Part shown: positions 41,663-50,764 of the stretch, in pieces
How positions within the stretch are numbered: the stretch's first letter is position 1
How the letters are laid out: the number at the start of each line of letters is the position of its first letter
The notes under the pieces: generated by a model
What the model was told of the DNA's origin: nothing
The model's database searches: none
What the model saw: the letters and a program-made list of their open reading frames with translations, nothing else
Assembly: GCF_003854965.1 (NCBI RefSeq)
Contig: NZ_RQPI01000006.1
Coordinates: 223,911 to 287,910 of the forward strand
Direction: 5' to 3'
Source of the DNA: Paenibacillus rhizophilus
GTDB lineage: Bacteria; Bacillota; Bacilli; Paenibacillales; Paenibacillaceae
Length of the DNA stretch: 64,000 bases
Translations under genes and position numbers: made by a program

Positions 41663-43663
41663 TTATAACTTGAATCTATCGACGAGATCACTCATTTCCC
41701 CCGCCATCCGGGATAAATCAGCCGATGACGATGATATTTCTTCCATGGATGCCAGTTGTTCCTGGGCCGCAGCAGAAATACTCTCCGTTTCGGCCGCGCT
41801 CGACCGGGCAACGTCCGCAATGGCTTCAATCGCCTCGTTCATTTCCGCCGCTCCCTCGGAAATTTGCAGTGCGGCCGAGGAGACTTCGCCGATTTGACCG
41901 TTAACCTCGCCGATAAACCGTTCAATCTGTGAGAACAGGCTGCCGGCCGTTTCCACGGTGAGCATCCCGCCTTTTACCTCGCTCGTTGAGGCTTCCATGG
42001 ATGCTTCGACGTTGACGATTTCATCCCTTATGCTGTGAACCAGTTCGGAAATTTCCTGCGACGAGCGCGAGGACCGGTCCGACAGCTTCTTCACTTCTTC
42101 GGCCACTACCGCAAATCCCCGTCCATGCTCCCCCGCTCTCGCCGCTTCGATGGAAGCGTTCAGCGAAAGCATTCCCGTCTGCCGGGAAAATTTGTTGATT
42201 GCATCCGTCACTTCGCCGATCTTCTCTGAAGTCATGGATAATACATGAATAAGCCGCGCCAGATGTTCCACTGAATGGTCGATGGAATTCATCTGCTCGG
42301 CGGCGCTTCCGATGGCGACAGCCCCTTCCGCCGACAGAGAAGACGTCTTGCTTGACGAGTCCGCGACCGATTGGGCGGCGGCGGCGATTTCCTGGATTCG
42401 TGCGGTCATTTCATAGACGGTCCGGGCCCCTTTCTCCACCGTGGCGGCCTGATGCTCAGCTCCATCCGACATTTTCTCCGTCGCGCCGGCAATGTGCTCG
42501 GTAGCCTTGACGGTCTGCTCCGAGCTAACCGCGAGTTGCTCCGCCGAAGCGGCCAATTGATTGGACAGCTCGCTCACATCGCTCAGGACCCCACGTAGCG
42601 ATTCGGTCATCCGGTTAAAGGTCGCTCCAAGCTGCCCCAGCTCATCCTTGGTCTCCACCTGTACGTGTACAGTCAAATCTCCCTCGGCAAGCTTCTCGGA
42701 CGCCCCCGTAAGCAGGCGGAGCGGAGAAGTGATTGAGCGGATAATTAACAGAATAACGGCTAAACCCACTGCCATAGCGGCGATTAGAACAACAAGCGTC
42801 GTGCGGAAAATCGGCGCCGCCTCTTCCTTCACTTCGTCGACGTACCAAGTGCCGGCTAATTTCCATCCGGTCAGCGCATTGGTGACAAACACCATTTTTT
42901 TGGACTTCCCGTCCCTTTCGTTCACATATTCCCGCTCGCCCGAAGCGGATTTAAACATCGGATCGATAATCCCCAATTTAGCCGTATCCCCGATGTTTAC
43001 GCCCGGAGCCACCAAATATTTCTTTTGGTTGTCGATCATGATGACATAACCCTGTCTGCCGATCTTCACTCCCCTTGCCGACTCACTCAGCTCGGCAAGG
43101 CTTAAATTGGCCCCGACGATTCCATGTCCGTCCTTCGTCGCCTTGGCTATGGTCACCACCGTACTGTTCGTTGACGCGGATATGTAAGTGTCCGTGATAA
43201 TCGCCCGGTCTTTATTCTCCATAGCCTTGATGTATTGAGGTCTTGTCCGTGGATCAAACCCTTTGGGAAGGTTCAATTTTGTTGCGCTAAGTATTTCCCC
43301 TTGATTATTTGAAGCAAATACCGTTTCCAGATCGGGATGGAGCGCTTTGAAGCCGACAAGCAGCGCTTTTAATTCGGCATTTTCAGCGCCCGATTCCGAA
43401 ATCAGGTTATCGACCGGCACCTGCTGGGACAAAAAATCAATGGCATTCATTTTTTCGCGTATGTACTTGTCAATCATTTGATTCAGCAGATTCACGTTGG
43501 AGGATGCGGAGCTTCTCATCTCCTCATCTACTTTGTTTCTGGCGGTAACATAAGCGGCGCTGCCAATCGCCAGACTGGGCAGAAGCAAGATGCATAAAAA
43601 AGACAAAATCAGCTTGCTTTTGACCGAATGAAAATTCAACTTCCTACTTCGAACTTTTTTCAA
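41663..43663 (-). CDS. Methyl-accepting chemotaxis protein
   Basis: 666 residues. After a basic N-terminus come TM1 (about 19-37), an extracellular dCache-type sensor domain, TM2 (near [19 protein letters not shown]), a HAMP domain, and a long cytoplasmic coiled coil. The coiled coil contains the conserved hairpin tip [25 protein letters not shown] typical of the receptor signalling core. The start TTG 43661-43663 was chosen because GAGAGG lies 9 bases upstream. A GCCGATAT on the minus strand about 75 bases upstream may be a SigD -10 element. It is adjacent to the hybrid kinase, but no functional link is shown. Confidence 0.93.
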   Translation of the reverse strand: MKKVRSRKLNFHSVKSKLILSFLCILLLPSLAIGSAAYVTARNKVDEEMRSSASSNVNLLNQMIDKYIREKMNAIDFLSQQVPVDNLISESGAENAELKALLVGFKALHPDLETVFASNNQGEILSATKLNLPKGFDPRTRPQYIKAMENKDRAIITDTYISASTNSTVVTIAKATKDGHGIVGANLSLAELSESARGVKIGRQGYVIMIDNQKKYLVAPGVNIGDTAKLGIIDPMFKSASGEREYVNERDGKSKKMVFVTNALTGWKLAGTWYVDEVKEEAAPIFRTTLVVLIAAMAVGLAVILLIIRSITSPLRLLTGASEKLAEGDLTVHVQVETKDELGQLGATFNRMTESLRGVLSDVSELSNQLAASAEQLAVSSEQTVKATEHIAGATEKMSDGAEHQAATVEKGARTVYEMTARIQEIAAAAQSVADSSSKTSSLSAEGAVAIGSAAEQMNSIDHSVEHLARLIHVLSMTSEKIGEVTDAINKFSRQTGMLSLNASIEAARAGEHGRGFAVVAEEVKKLSDRSSRSSQEISELVHSIRDEIVNVEASMEASTSEVKGGMLTVETAGSLFSQIERFIGEVNGQIGEVSSAALQISEGAAEMNEAIEAIADVARSSAAETESISAAAQEQLASMEEISSSSADLSRMAGEMSDLVDRFKL

Positions 43664-43736
43664 AAAACCCATCCTCTCTGTTTTTAAAGGCAATAAACCC
43701 CATTTTCGGTTTGATTTTATACAAACACTAGAATAT

Positions 43737-43744
43737 ATATCGGC
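43737..43744 (-). promoter_or_regulatory. Possible SigD -10 element upstream of the MCP gene
   Basis: GCCGATAT on the minus strand matches the motility sigma factor consensus GCCGATAA in 7 of 8 bases, about 74 bases before the start codon. No TAAA -35 was found at the usual distance. Confidence 0.35.
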
Positions 43745-43871
43745 AGGACTTTTCCGGAAAACAAGATAAATGTCGAAACTTTAGCTTGCATGTCCATTTT
43801 CTATTTCTGTATCCCAGTAACATTTTCCGGAATGGGCGAATATCATAACGCTGTAAAGGAGGTTAGGCGAA

Positions 43872-44258
43872 ATGAACAATCCAACATATCCTAATCAATG
43901 TCAATGTAAGGCAGCTTACCCTATGGGGGGCGATGTAAAATTACTAAGTCAAAGGTATATGAGCTACCATGTCATCGCACACACGAAAGACGGGGCACAG
44001 TTTGATGGAATTATCGAAGGTATGGACGAGAATGGCGTCACTATGTTAGTTCCTGAAGAGGTTGATGGTGAAGAACGGGAAAATGATAATACCAACAGAC
44101 AATTGGGCTATGGTCAAAGGAGATTTCGCCGGTTTCGCCGGCGCCAGTTCCCATTTTTTTATTTCGCATTTCCATTTTTCGCACCTTATCCATATTACTA
44201 TCCATACTCCCCATACTCCCCATACTCCCCTGGGTATGGATACGGTGGAGGATATTAA
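43872..44258 (+). CDS. Small protein with a Sm-like core and a Tyr-rich tail
   Basis: 128 residues. The first half has Cys in CQCK and a segment VIAHTKDGAQFDGIIEGMDENGVTMLV that looks like a five-stranded SH3/Sm-like barrel. A basic stretch RRFRRFRRR follows, then an aromatic tail (PYPYYYPYSPYSPYSP...GGGY) similar in composition to spore-coat or exosporium proteins. A strong AAGGAGG precedes the ATG. No family was recognised; a spore-coat role is inferred only from composition. The C-terminal aromatic repeat is low complexity, so alignments there mean little. Confidence 0.6.
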   Translation: MNNPTYPNQCQCKAAYPMGGDVKLLSQRYMSYHVIAHTKDGAQFDGIIEGMDENGVTMLVPEEVDGEERENDNTNRQLGYGQRRFRRFRRRQFPFFYFAFPFFAPYPYYYPYSPYSPYSPGYGYGGGY

Positions 44259-44303
44259 TAAGTAATCTCTTCCGCCCATGTCATGGGATTATCTTGAAAC
44301 ATC

Positions 44304-44348
44304 GAACACTCCCACCATCTGTAGAGGTGTTGGGAGTGTTCATTTTTA
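44304..44348 (+). terminator. Terminator after the Tyr-rich protein gene
   Basis: GAACACTCCCA and TTGGGAGTGTTC form a perfect stem followed by ATTTTTATG. Confidence 0.88.
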
Positions 44349-44437
44349 TGGACATACGGGATATAGGCTGATGGGTCATTTCGGAGATTCCATCGTATCC
44401 TTAATCCCGTTCAATAATTGTGGAAGGAATTCATCAG

Positions 44438-45676
44438 TCAAACAACCTGATGCTTTTTAAATGCTCGATATGAAAGAGGCAATAGCAGCGCTATAACAAT
44501 TATTGAAAATCCCGCCATGGCCTTGTACTCCGGAATCAACTGTCCAAGAATATGGAACACTTCGTAACCGGTTACCTTTTCAAAACTGTCGATCATATTT
44601 CCCGGCAGCAAATCCATCATGTGATTAAACAATCGGCTGCTTTTACTGGCCGGAAAAAACAGAGGGCCGATAAGGAACAGGACGATTGCAATGATAACGG
44701 GAAATGGACTCCTCATCCGGCTGGACAGCCACAGCGTCACCGCTCCCACAAGCAGACAGGCCAGGCCACCAATGAAAACCGACCACAAATATGTTTGAAG
44801 AACCGTGTAGGGAACAGGAGCCAAAAGATCAATCATTTGCACACTGGCACTCCCGCCATCAAATCCAAATATCACGAGCATCAGAAGCGTATAGGTCGAA
44901 AGTGATAGGATGAGCAGTCCCATAGAAACGATGAAACTTGCTTTCAATTTAGCGGCGATGAGTTTATTGCGACCATAGCGGGAAGATAGGATGATAGAGT
45001 CAGCTCCACTCTGGTATTCACCGGCAAACACGGGAGCAAGGCAGATCGCGATCACAAAAGCGCTGATTAAAAAGACAAACTGTAGATTCTCAAACACATT
45101 TTCCCAACCGGTAACATAGTCCATTTGGAAAGGAACCGGGATGCTCTCATTCATCTTTATAAAAAAGACTTTGTCCTTATCCGAATAATTGCCGTAGGAG
45201 TAATCATAATTCAAATAACCGTTAACCTTCTCCATCCGTTTCTGATAAAACGTTTTTGCGTCATTGGGCTTCAATTTGTCGATAATAAAATAATTGTACT
45301 CCCTCACGGGAGAAAAAGCTGAACGAATCAAACCCGTTATTTGGTAATCCTTTACTATATATTTTGCATAGGGCTCATTGGTAATCTCTCCTTTTTCATT
45401 CAAATTTTTTGGATCACGCATCACTTTTTGGTATCTTTTGACCGCATCTGTTACTTTTTCCGCGGTTAGAGGACCGGCAAGACGACGGTCGTATTCCATA
45501 CGCAGAGGGATGGCCGCCAGTCCTTTCAATTCCTTACCGTCCTTACCCGTTATATCCGCACCCGTAACCAATACACTTGTCGCGAATATGACCATTACTC
45601 CCAAAATTATAATCCCTGCATAAAATGATCTCCGGCGCATGATCTTGCGCAGCTCAAACCGGGTTAAAGTATCCAT
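44438..45676 (-). CDS. ABC-2-type transporter permease
   Basis: 412 residues with an N-terminal anchor helix (MRRRSFYAGIIILGVMVIFA, about 13-32), a large extracellular region to about residue 190, and five further helices (about 197-220, 250-275, 300-320, 330-350, 380-400). This is the topology of ABC-2 exporter permeases. The FAGEYQSGADSIIL segment near 215-230 resembles the conserved EWR/EYQSG loop before the second helix. It starts 12 bases after the ATPase stop. The pair is likely an exporter for a peptide, lantibiotic-like or unknown molecule. Confidence 0.82.
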   Translation of the reverse strand: MDTLTRFELRKIMRRRSFYAGIIILGVMVIFATSVLVTGADITGKDGKELKGLAAIPLRMEYDRRLAGPLTAEKVTDAVKRYQKVMRDPKNLNEKGEITNEPYAKYIVKDYQITGLIRSAFSPVREYNYFIIDKLKPNDAKTFYQKRMEKVNGYLNYDYSYGNYSDKDKVFFIKMNESIPVPFQMDYVTGWENVFENLQFVFLISAFVIAICLAPVFAGEYQSGADSIILSSRYGRNKLIAAKLKASFIVSMGLLILSLSTYTLLMLVIFGFDGGSASVQMIDLLAPVPYTVLQTYLWSVFIGGLACLLVGAVTLWLSSRMRSPFPVIIAIVLFLIGPLFFPASKSSRLFNHMMDLLPGNMIDSFEKVTGYEVFHILGQLIPEYKAMAGFSIIVIALLLPLSYRAFKKHQVV

Positions 45677-45688
45677 CGGACAAGCCCC

Positions 45689-46582
45689 CTATTTTTTTTC
45701 ACCAATTCCTACAGCAGGTTCATCCTGAAAATGATATAGATAGAAGTCCTCCAGCGTCGGCGGAACCGCTGCTGCTTGATCCGCCGGTTTATCCGTGGAA
45801 ACGATGCGCAGCTCCACCCGATCCCCTTCATGCCGCAGATTGCTCACGCAGTAGCGTGCGTTCCATACCTCCACCTCCCGGGGTGGAATATGGCAAGACC
45901 AAACGCAGCCCTCTATTGTTGCCGTCAGTTGTTCCACCGTGCCGGTCATCAATAGCCCGCCTTGCTTCATCACCAGAATCTGGTCGGCTATGTATTCCAC
46001 ATCCGACACAATATGCGTCGAAAGAATAACAATCTTGTCCCGGGCCAGATCGGCGATGAGATTGCGGAAACGTACCCGCTCCTTGGGATCAAGTCCCGCC
46101 GTCGGCTCGTCCAGCACCAGCACGCGGGGATCGTTAAGCATCGCCTGGGCAATACCCAGCCGCTGCTTCATCCCTCCTGAGAAAGTGCGGATTTTCTTGC
46201 GGGCCACTTCCTCAAGAGCCACCGTTCGCAGCAGTTCCCGGGCTTTTCCCTTCGATGCTCGCAGCGTCAGTCCCTTAAGCGATCCAACATACCAAAGGAA
46301 CTCCTCCGCGCTGAAATCGGGGTAATAGCCGAAGTCCTGGGGCAGATAGCCCAGCAGATCGCGGTATCGTTCCCCCATGCGGTCGATCTCCTGGCCGTTC
46401 ATCTGAATCGTTCCGGATGTCGGGTTCAGAATGCCACAGATCATCCGCATCAGCGTTGTTTTCCCCGCGCCGTTAGCCCCGAGCAAACCGTACACCCCGC
46501 TGTTCAGCCGGATCGAAATACCGTTCACCGCTTTTTTGGTGGAAAAATGTTTGTTCACTTTATTCAAGGTCAGTTCCAGCAT
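45689..46582 (-). CDS. ABC transporter ATP-binding protein
   Basis: 297 residues. Walker A is LLGANGAGKTTLMRMI, the signature is FSGGMKQRLGIAQAML, and Walker B is RVLVLDEPTAGLDP, followed by the H-loop LSTHIVSDVE. The ATG at 46580-46582 has GGGAGG upstream, whereas the longer frame reaches into the preceding gene. The family partner is the ABC-2 permease that follows. Both follow an ECF sigma factor and a membrane protein, so they form one unit. Confidence 0.92.
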   Translation of the reverse strand: MLELTLNKVNKHFSTKKAVNGISIRLNSGVYGLLGANGAGKTTLMRMICGILNPTSGTIQMNGQEIDRMGERYRDLLGYLPQDFGYYPDFSAEEFLWYVGSLKGLTLRASKGKARELLRTVALEEVARKKIRTFSGGMKQRLGIAQAMLNDPRVLVLDEPTAGLDPKERVRFRNLIADLARDKIVILSTHIVSDVEYIADQILVMKQGGLLMTGTVEQLTATIEGCVWSCHIPPREVEVWNARYCVSNLRHEGDRVELRIVSTDKPADQAAAVPPTLEDFYLYHFQDEPAVGIGEKK

Positions 46583-46634
46583 CTTATGCTTCCTCCCTGT
46601 AATTCCTATATCTTCTGCATCCTTTTCCGGAATG

Positions 46635-47420
46635 TCATACCTGTATTCTGAATGCAGTTTCCAGAGTTCGGCAAGTCTTCCGCACGTCAAGTACCTCGAA
46701 GGCAATTCCTATGACTGTGAGTATCAGCAATGCCTGCCACACTCCGATTGCCGATGATTCAAACAGCCAGAGAGAAGGATGAAACATTAAAATCATCTGT
46801 ATCATCACCAATAGGCCGCAGTAGAACAGGCAATAATATCCACAGTTTGGGGTGCGAACCCGATTCAGCAGCCAGAGGCAACCAATACAAGTCAGATTGA
46901 AAGGCACCAGCAAATAGAGCAGCACGACCGCAATTTCCATCTGCATCCAGGCACTCATTATGACGGCCAACAGTGTCAGACCTATAAGGTCCGCTATCCC
47001 GAACAGACTCATCCGAACCAGCGTCAGTTTCTCTAAAATATGGCGGGTACTTAATTCAATCTCTAGCATATGGCAGCTCAGCGAGCGGGTCAGTGTCTGT
47101 ATACCCGCAATTACCAGCAACGGTGCAGCGGTAGAAGTCAACATAACAAGCTGAACATTTCTATTTGATTGCTGAAGAGAGTTGTGCAGCAGCAGCCCCA
47201 TCCCTAGAACAATCAGCAATTGCACAGCCCACACCTTCCAGCTAATAAAGCGAAGCTGGGCCACATAAAACTCTCCAAAGGACGTCCTCCGGCTCGACTG
47301 TGTTCGATGGAGCGCCTCCGCCGCCCCTTTTACGGTTTCCTCCAACTCCTGACGGTCAATGGGGGGCGAGGGGTAGTTCCTTAGGGCGGCGAGGATGGCA
47401 TGTTGCGATTTCTTGTTCAC
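46635..47420 (-). CDS. Multi-span membrane protein, possible anti-sigma or sensor partner
   Basis: 261 residues. A charged cytosolic N-terminus of about 60 residues is followed by six hydrophobic segments. I know of no named family, but sigma factor-membrane protein-ABC transporter cassettes are common in Bacillota, so an anti-sigma role is plausible. No HxxxCxxC zinc motif of ZAS anti-sigma factors is seen. The GTG at 47418-47420 (AAAGGAG 8 bases upstream) overlaps the end of the sigma gene by 65 bases. Confidence 0.7.
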   Translation of the reverse strand: MNKKSQHAILAALRNYPSPPIDRQELEETVKGAAEALHRTQSSRRTSFGEFYVAQLRFISWKVWAVQLLIVLGMGLLLHNSLQQSNRNVQLVMLTSTAAPLLVIAGIQTLTRSLSCHMLEIELSTRHILEKLTLVRMSLFGIADLIGLTLLAVIMSAWMQMEIAVVLLYLLVPFNLTCIGCLWLLNRVRTPNCGYYCLFYCGLLVMIQMILMFHPSLWLFESSAIGVWQALLILTVIGIAFEVLDVRKTCRTLETAFRIQV

Positions 47421-47955
47421 CGGACTCACTCCTTTCCAAGTAGCGTCTTAATATACTCAACCCACGCTTTACCCGATATTGCACCATACATACATTCACT
47501 CCCGTTATGCGGGCAATGTCGCGAAAGGTCAAATCCAGGCAGAACCGCATGAACACCAGTTCACTATGCTCCTCAGGCAACAACTGGAGCAATTCATGTA
47601 CCATTTGCTCCCTTTCCACCTGCTCCTCTATGGAGCTGCTTTGCTGCAAAGCCGCCTTGTCCGTTGCCGCCTCTGCTTCCTCCCAGGACAGGATCGGCCA
47701 TTTCCGCAGATAGTCGTTGCACAGATGGCGGGCAATCGTGTATAAGTAAGCGCGGCATTTTCCGGTATTTTTGTAATTCTCAATGTGCCTGCAAAAGCGG
47801 TAGAAGGTTTCCTGAGTCAAATCCTTCGACTCTTCCTCGCTCCGAACCCGCCAGTAGCAATACTTCTGGATTCCGGCGTAATAGCGTTCAATCAGCGGTG
47901 ACAAATACTCGGTTTCCCCCTCCTGAATTCGCCGAATCCATTCACTCTCATCCAC
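47356..47955 (-). CDS. ECF-type RNA polymerase sigma factor
   Basis: 199 residues. Region 2 (about 10-80) has LTQETFYRFCRHIENYK and the -10-binding segment YLYTIARHLCNDYLRKW. Region 4 (about 115-170) has LPEEHSELVFMRFCLDLTFRDIARITGVNVCMVQYRVKRGLSILR with a helix-turn-helix. A 30-residue C-terminal extension overlaps the next gene. The start is GTG at 47953-47955 with AGGAGGGG upstream. It probably drives the ABC cassette and is restrained by the adjacent membrane protein. An inverted TGAATTTCA...TGAATTCA pattern lies in the leader near 48000-48040, but I do not claim a promoter. Confidence 0.9.
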   Translation of the reverse strand: MDESEWIRRIQEGETEYLSPLIERYYAGIQKYCYWRVRSEEESKDLTQETFYRFCRHIENYKNTGKCRAYLYTIARHLCNDYLRKWPILSWEEAEAATDKAALQQSSSIEEQVEREQMVHELLQLLPEEHSELVFMRFCLDLTFRDIARITGVNVCMVQYRVKRGLSILRRYLERSESGEQEIATCHPRRPKELPLAPH

Positions 47956-48141
47956 TACATCCCCTCCTCTCTATTATGTATAACTGTTTTTTTGCTACAA
48001 AAAAGTGAATTCATACTGTGACTTTTTCGTGAAATTCACTAACCTATAAGTTTTCGTAAGAATCTGCCTGCATAGGATAGATTAATATCAAGATTTCTTT
48101 AGCCCAGGTGATGAGCAGCAGCTTGAACCTCCTGGATTTAC

Positions 48142-48187
48142 AAAAAAAAAGGCTCCTCTAACGGCTTCTCAAGCCATTTTAGGAACC
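48142..48187 (-). terminator. Terminator after tRNA-Leu
   Basis: On the minus strand GGTTCCTAAAATGGCTT pairs (with mismatches) with AAGCCGTTAGAGGAGCC and is followed by nine Ts. Confidence 0.88.
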
Positions 48188-48205
48188 TGCTGATGTTATT
48201 GAAAG

Positions 48206-48290
<85 letters not shown>

Positions 48291-48327
48291 ATGTTATGTA
48301 ATCACGGCTGTAATCGCCGTAATTAAG

Positions 48328-48356
48328 AATATACACTTTTTCCATATGAAAAGCAA
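48328..48356 (-). promoter_or_regulatory. Promoter of the tRNA-Leu gene
   Basis: TTGCTT (-35), 17 bases, TATATT (-10) on the minus strand, about 40 bases upstream of the tRNA. Confidence 0.5.
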
Positions 48357-48413
48357 TACTTTTTTTCGCGGACTGACGATGATCTGAAACACCGACCGCA
48401 TCCAATTCACGTT

Positions 48414-48449
48414 AAGAGCGTCCCTGCCACCCGGCAGAGACGCTCTATT
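48414..48449 (-). terminator. Hairpin after the second chemoreceptor gene
   Basis: AGAGCGTCTCTGCC pairs with GGCAGGGACGCTCT, but the T run after it is poor (TTAACG). It is the only hairpin found downstream of the gene, so it is a likely but weak terminator. Confidence 0.5.
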
Positions 48450-48485
48450 AAAATAAAATTTCCCTGCGGGTGCGGGACGCCGCCC

Positions 48486-50513
48486 CTAGATTTTAAATTT
48501 CTCCACCAGCTCCTGAAGCTCTTTCGCGCTTTGGGTATTCTCATCCGCCATTTCGGCTTCCTTGAACGTCTTCTCCACGATATCGGAGGTCTTTTCGGCA
48601 ATATCCTGTACGCCCGCGGCGCTTTCGGTAATCGTTGCAGCAACCTCGTTGATCGCGATCGTAATCGCCGAGACCGTCTCGCTCAAATGCCCGGCCGAGG
48701 TTTCAAAATCGCCCATCAGATGATTGATCAGATCCGCATCCTGATTATACTGCTCTCCGACCTCTTTCAGCTTCTCGTAGTCGCTCAGCACATTCCGGTC
48801 GATGAAGGACAACAGATCCTCCGAGCTGTCCTTCATCTGGCCGACGGAATGATGGACCCCTTTCACGATATCCTGAATACCTGATGCGGTCGCCGACGAT
48901 TTCTCCGCCAGCTTGCGGATTTCCCCGGCCACCACCGCGAAGCCTTTTCCGGCTTCTCCCGCCCGCGCCGCTTCAATCGCGGCATTGAGCGCCAGAAGAT
49001 TCGTCTGGCTCGTGATGTCCATGATCGTCTTCGCCAAATCATTGATTTGGGTAATCGTATTGGATTCCTCTATCGCCTGCTCCATTTTGGAACGGACCGA
49101 ATTGTAAATATCCTGCGCATGCTCCGCCGATTCCACCGCGTCTTTGCGCAGGGACAAGGCGCGGCTCGTAATGCCCGCCGACACTCTGCCGCCTTCCTTC
49201 GCCTTCTCGGAAATGGCGCCGACATTGCTGTCGATCTCCTGAATCGCGGCGGTCATTTCCTGCGTGGAAGCGGCGGTCTCCTCCATGCCTGCGGACAGCT
49301 CCTCGGTGGTCGCCCCGTTATCGTGAGCATTTTCCCTGACCTCGACGGCCACTCGTTCAAGCATTTCCGCATTATTCAGCACTTGGCTGGAAATGCCGAT
49401 GAGGCTGCCCGCCATATCTCTCAGCACGCTGCGGGTCCGGAACATCGCTTTGGCGATGGTGCCGGTCTCGTCTTTATTTTTTTGCAAATATACGTATTGG
49501 TCGTCGAACTTCAGATCCAGCTCGGCCGTCTTGTTGATCAGTTCGGTCAGTTTAATGATCGGAGCGGTAATTTTCTGGGAAACGAACATGCCAATCAGCA
49601 GGGTCAACGCCAGACTGATCAGACCGAGAATGACAATAAAGATCGTCATTTGCCGTACGGGCTGCATGATCTCTCCCACATCACCCGTCAGAACCAGCGT
49701 CCATTTCGTGCCCGGAAGAACGGTATAGGCCGCTTTTTTCGCCTTGCCTAAATAATCGTAATCGACGATTCCGTCGGCGGGCTGTTCTCCTTTTTGGACA
49801 CGGGCCACAACGCCTTTGATGCCTTCGTTCTCCACCGGCAGGCCGATCTTCTCTTTAGTCGGATGATAGAGCATCGTTCCCTGAGCGTCAACCAGGTAGG
49901 CGTAGCTGGTCGCTCCGTTCACCGCCTTGGCGCCCTTCAGATAGGTCGTCAGGCTGTCCGCGTAAACCGCGGAAACCGCAAAGCCGACCATCTCGGAACC
50001 CGTCTTTACCGGCTGCACTATGGCGAGAATAAACGCGCCCGTCGATTTGGATTTCAGCGTCTCGCTGATTACGGGTTCTCCGGTTTCAAGCACCTTTTTT
50101 ACATACGCTCTGTCGTTGATGTTTTTGCCGACCAGCGAAGGGTCGCTGTCCGCCACAATAATTCCGTCCATTCCGACGACAAACATATGCTCCAGATTTC
50201 CCGCATCCTTCACCAGCTTCTTGAGCCTGGCGGTGACCTCCGCATGCGTCCCTCCGTCCACGGACCCGTTCCGCTCAGCGGCAAGCAGTTCCGTAACCCC
50301 AACCTCCCCGGCGAAAACAGCCACGCTTCTCTGCTCTTTCTCGACCATGGCATTAATCGTTTCGCCACGGTTCTTGTTAAGTCCCAGCATCGACTCGTCG
50401 GACATGGACGCCAGAGAATCTGCCGACTTCGAATAGCTGAAGTACCCCATCAGGGCGGTGGATAGCAGGGTTACAGCAAGAACCATAAGTGAAAGCTTGG
50501 AACGAATCTTCAT
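48486..50513 (-). CDS. Methyl-accepting chemotaxis protein (dCache type)
   Basis: 675 residues. TM1 is at about 7-25, then a double-Cache ligand-binding region with [25 protein letters not shown] and [18 protein letters not shown]2 near 289-309, a HAMP-like linker, and the signalling core with [35 protein letters not shown]. The first Cache half has the ligand-contact pattern of amine and carboxylate receptors, but the ligand is not predictable. It ends with [20 protein letters not shown] (minus) about 80 bases upstream matches the SigD -10 in 7 of 8 bases. Confidence 0.94.
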   Translation of the reverse strand: MKIRSKLSLMVLAVTLLSTALMGYFSYSKSADSLASMSDESMLGLNKNRGETINAMVEKEQRSVAVFAGEVGVTELLAAERNGSVDGGTHAEVTARLKKLVKDAGNLEHMFVVGMDGIIVADSDPSLVGKNINDRAYVKKVLETGEPVISETLKSKSTGAFILAIVQPVKTGSEMVGFAVSAVYADSLTTYLKGAKAVNGATSYAYLVDAQGTMLYHPTKEKIGLPVENEGIKGVVARVQKGEQPADGIVDYDYLGKAKKAAYTVLPGTKWTLVLTGDVGEIMQPVRQMTIFIVILGLISLALTLLIGMFVSQKITAPIIKLTELINKTAELDLKFDDQYVYLQKNKDETGTIAKAMFRTRSVLRDMAGSLIGISSQVLNNAEMLERVAVEVRENAHDNGATTEELSAGMEETAASTQEMTAAIQEIDSNVGAISEKAKEGGRVSAGITSRALSLRKDAVESAEHAQDIYNSVRSKMEQAIEESNTITQINDLAKTIMDITSQTNLLALNAAIEAARAGEAGKGFAVVAGEIRKLAEKSSATASGIQDIVKGVHHSVGQMKDSSEDLLSFIDRNVLSDYEKLKEVGEQYNQDADLINHLMGDFETSAGHLSETVSAITIAINEVAATITESAAGVQDIAEKTSDIVEKTFKEAEMADENTQSAKELQELVEKFKI

Positions 50514-50590
50514 TTTTCTCTAACTCCCTTTCAACACGGTCGATACTTCTGTCGAAATACGCTCAATGTACAAATTGTTAATATTGATTC

Positions 50591-50598
50591 TTATCGGA
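50591..50598 (-). promoter_or_regulatory. Possible SigD -10 element upstream of the second MCP gene
   Basis: TCCGATAA on the minus strand (consensus GCCGATAA), about 78 bases before the ATG, a spacing like that of the other chemoreceptor gene. No convincing -35. Confidence 0.35.
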
Positions 50599-50700
50599 TA
50601 TATACTATAAAAAATGAACAGATAAATCGACAAAAATCGAGAATTCTGCTGGGAAGCTCCACAATTGCTGTGCTGATAAAGCAAAAGGCCTATAAACAGC

Positions 50701-50744
50701 AAAAAATCCGCCGAAACGAATATAATTCGTCCGACGGATTTTTA
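50701..50744 (-). terminator. Terminator after the large GH32 gene
   Basis: On the minus strand AATCCGTCGGACGAAT pairs with ATTCGTTTCGGCGGATT and is followed by TTTTG. Confidence 0.88.
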
Positions 50745-50764
50745 GGGAACCGCTTTTTTCAGGT

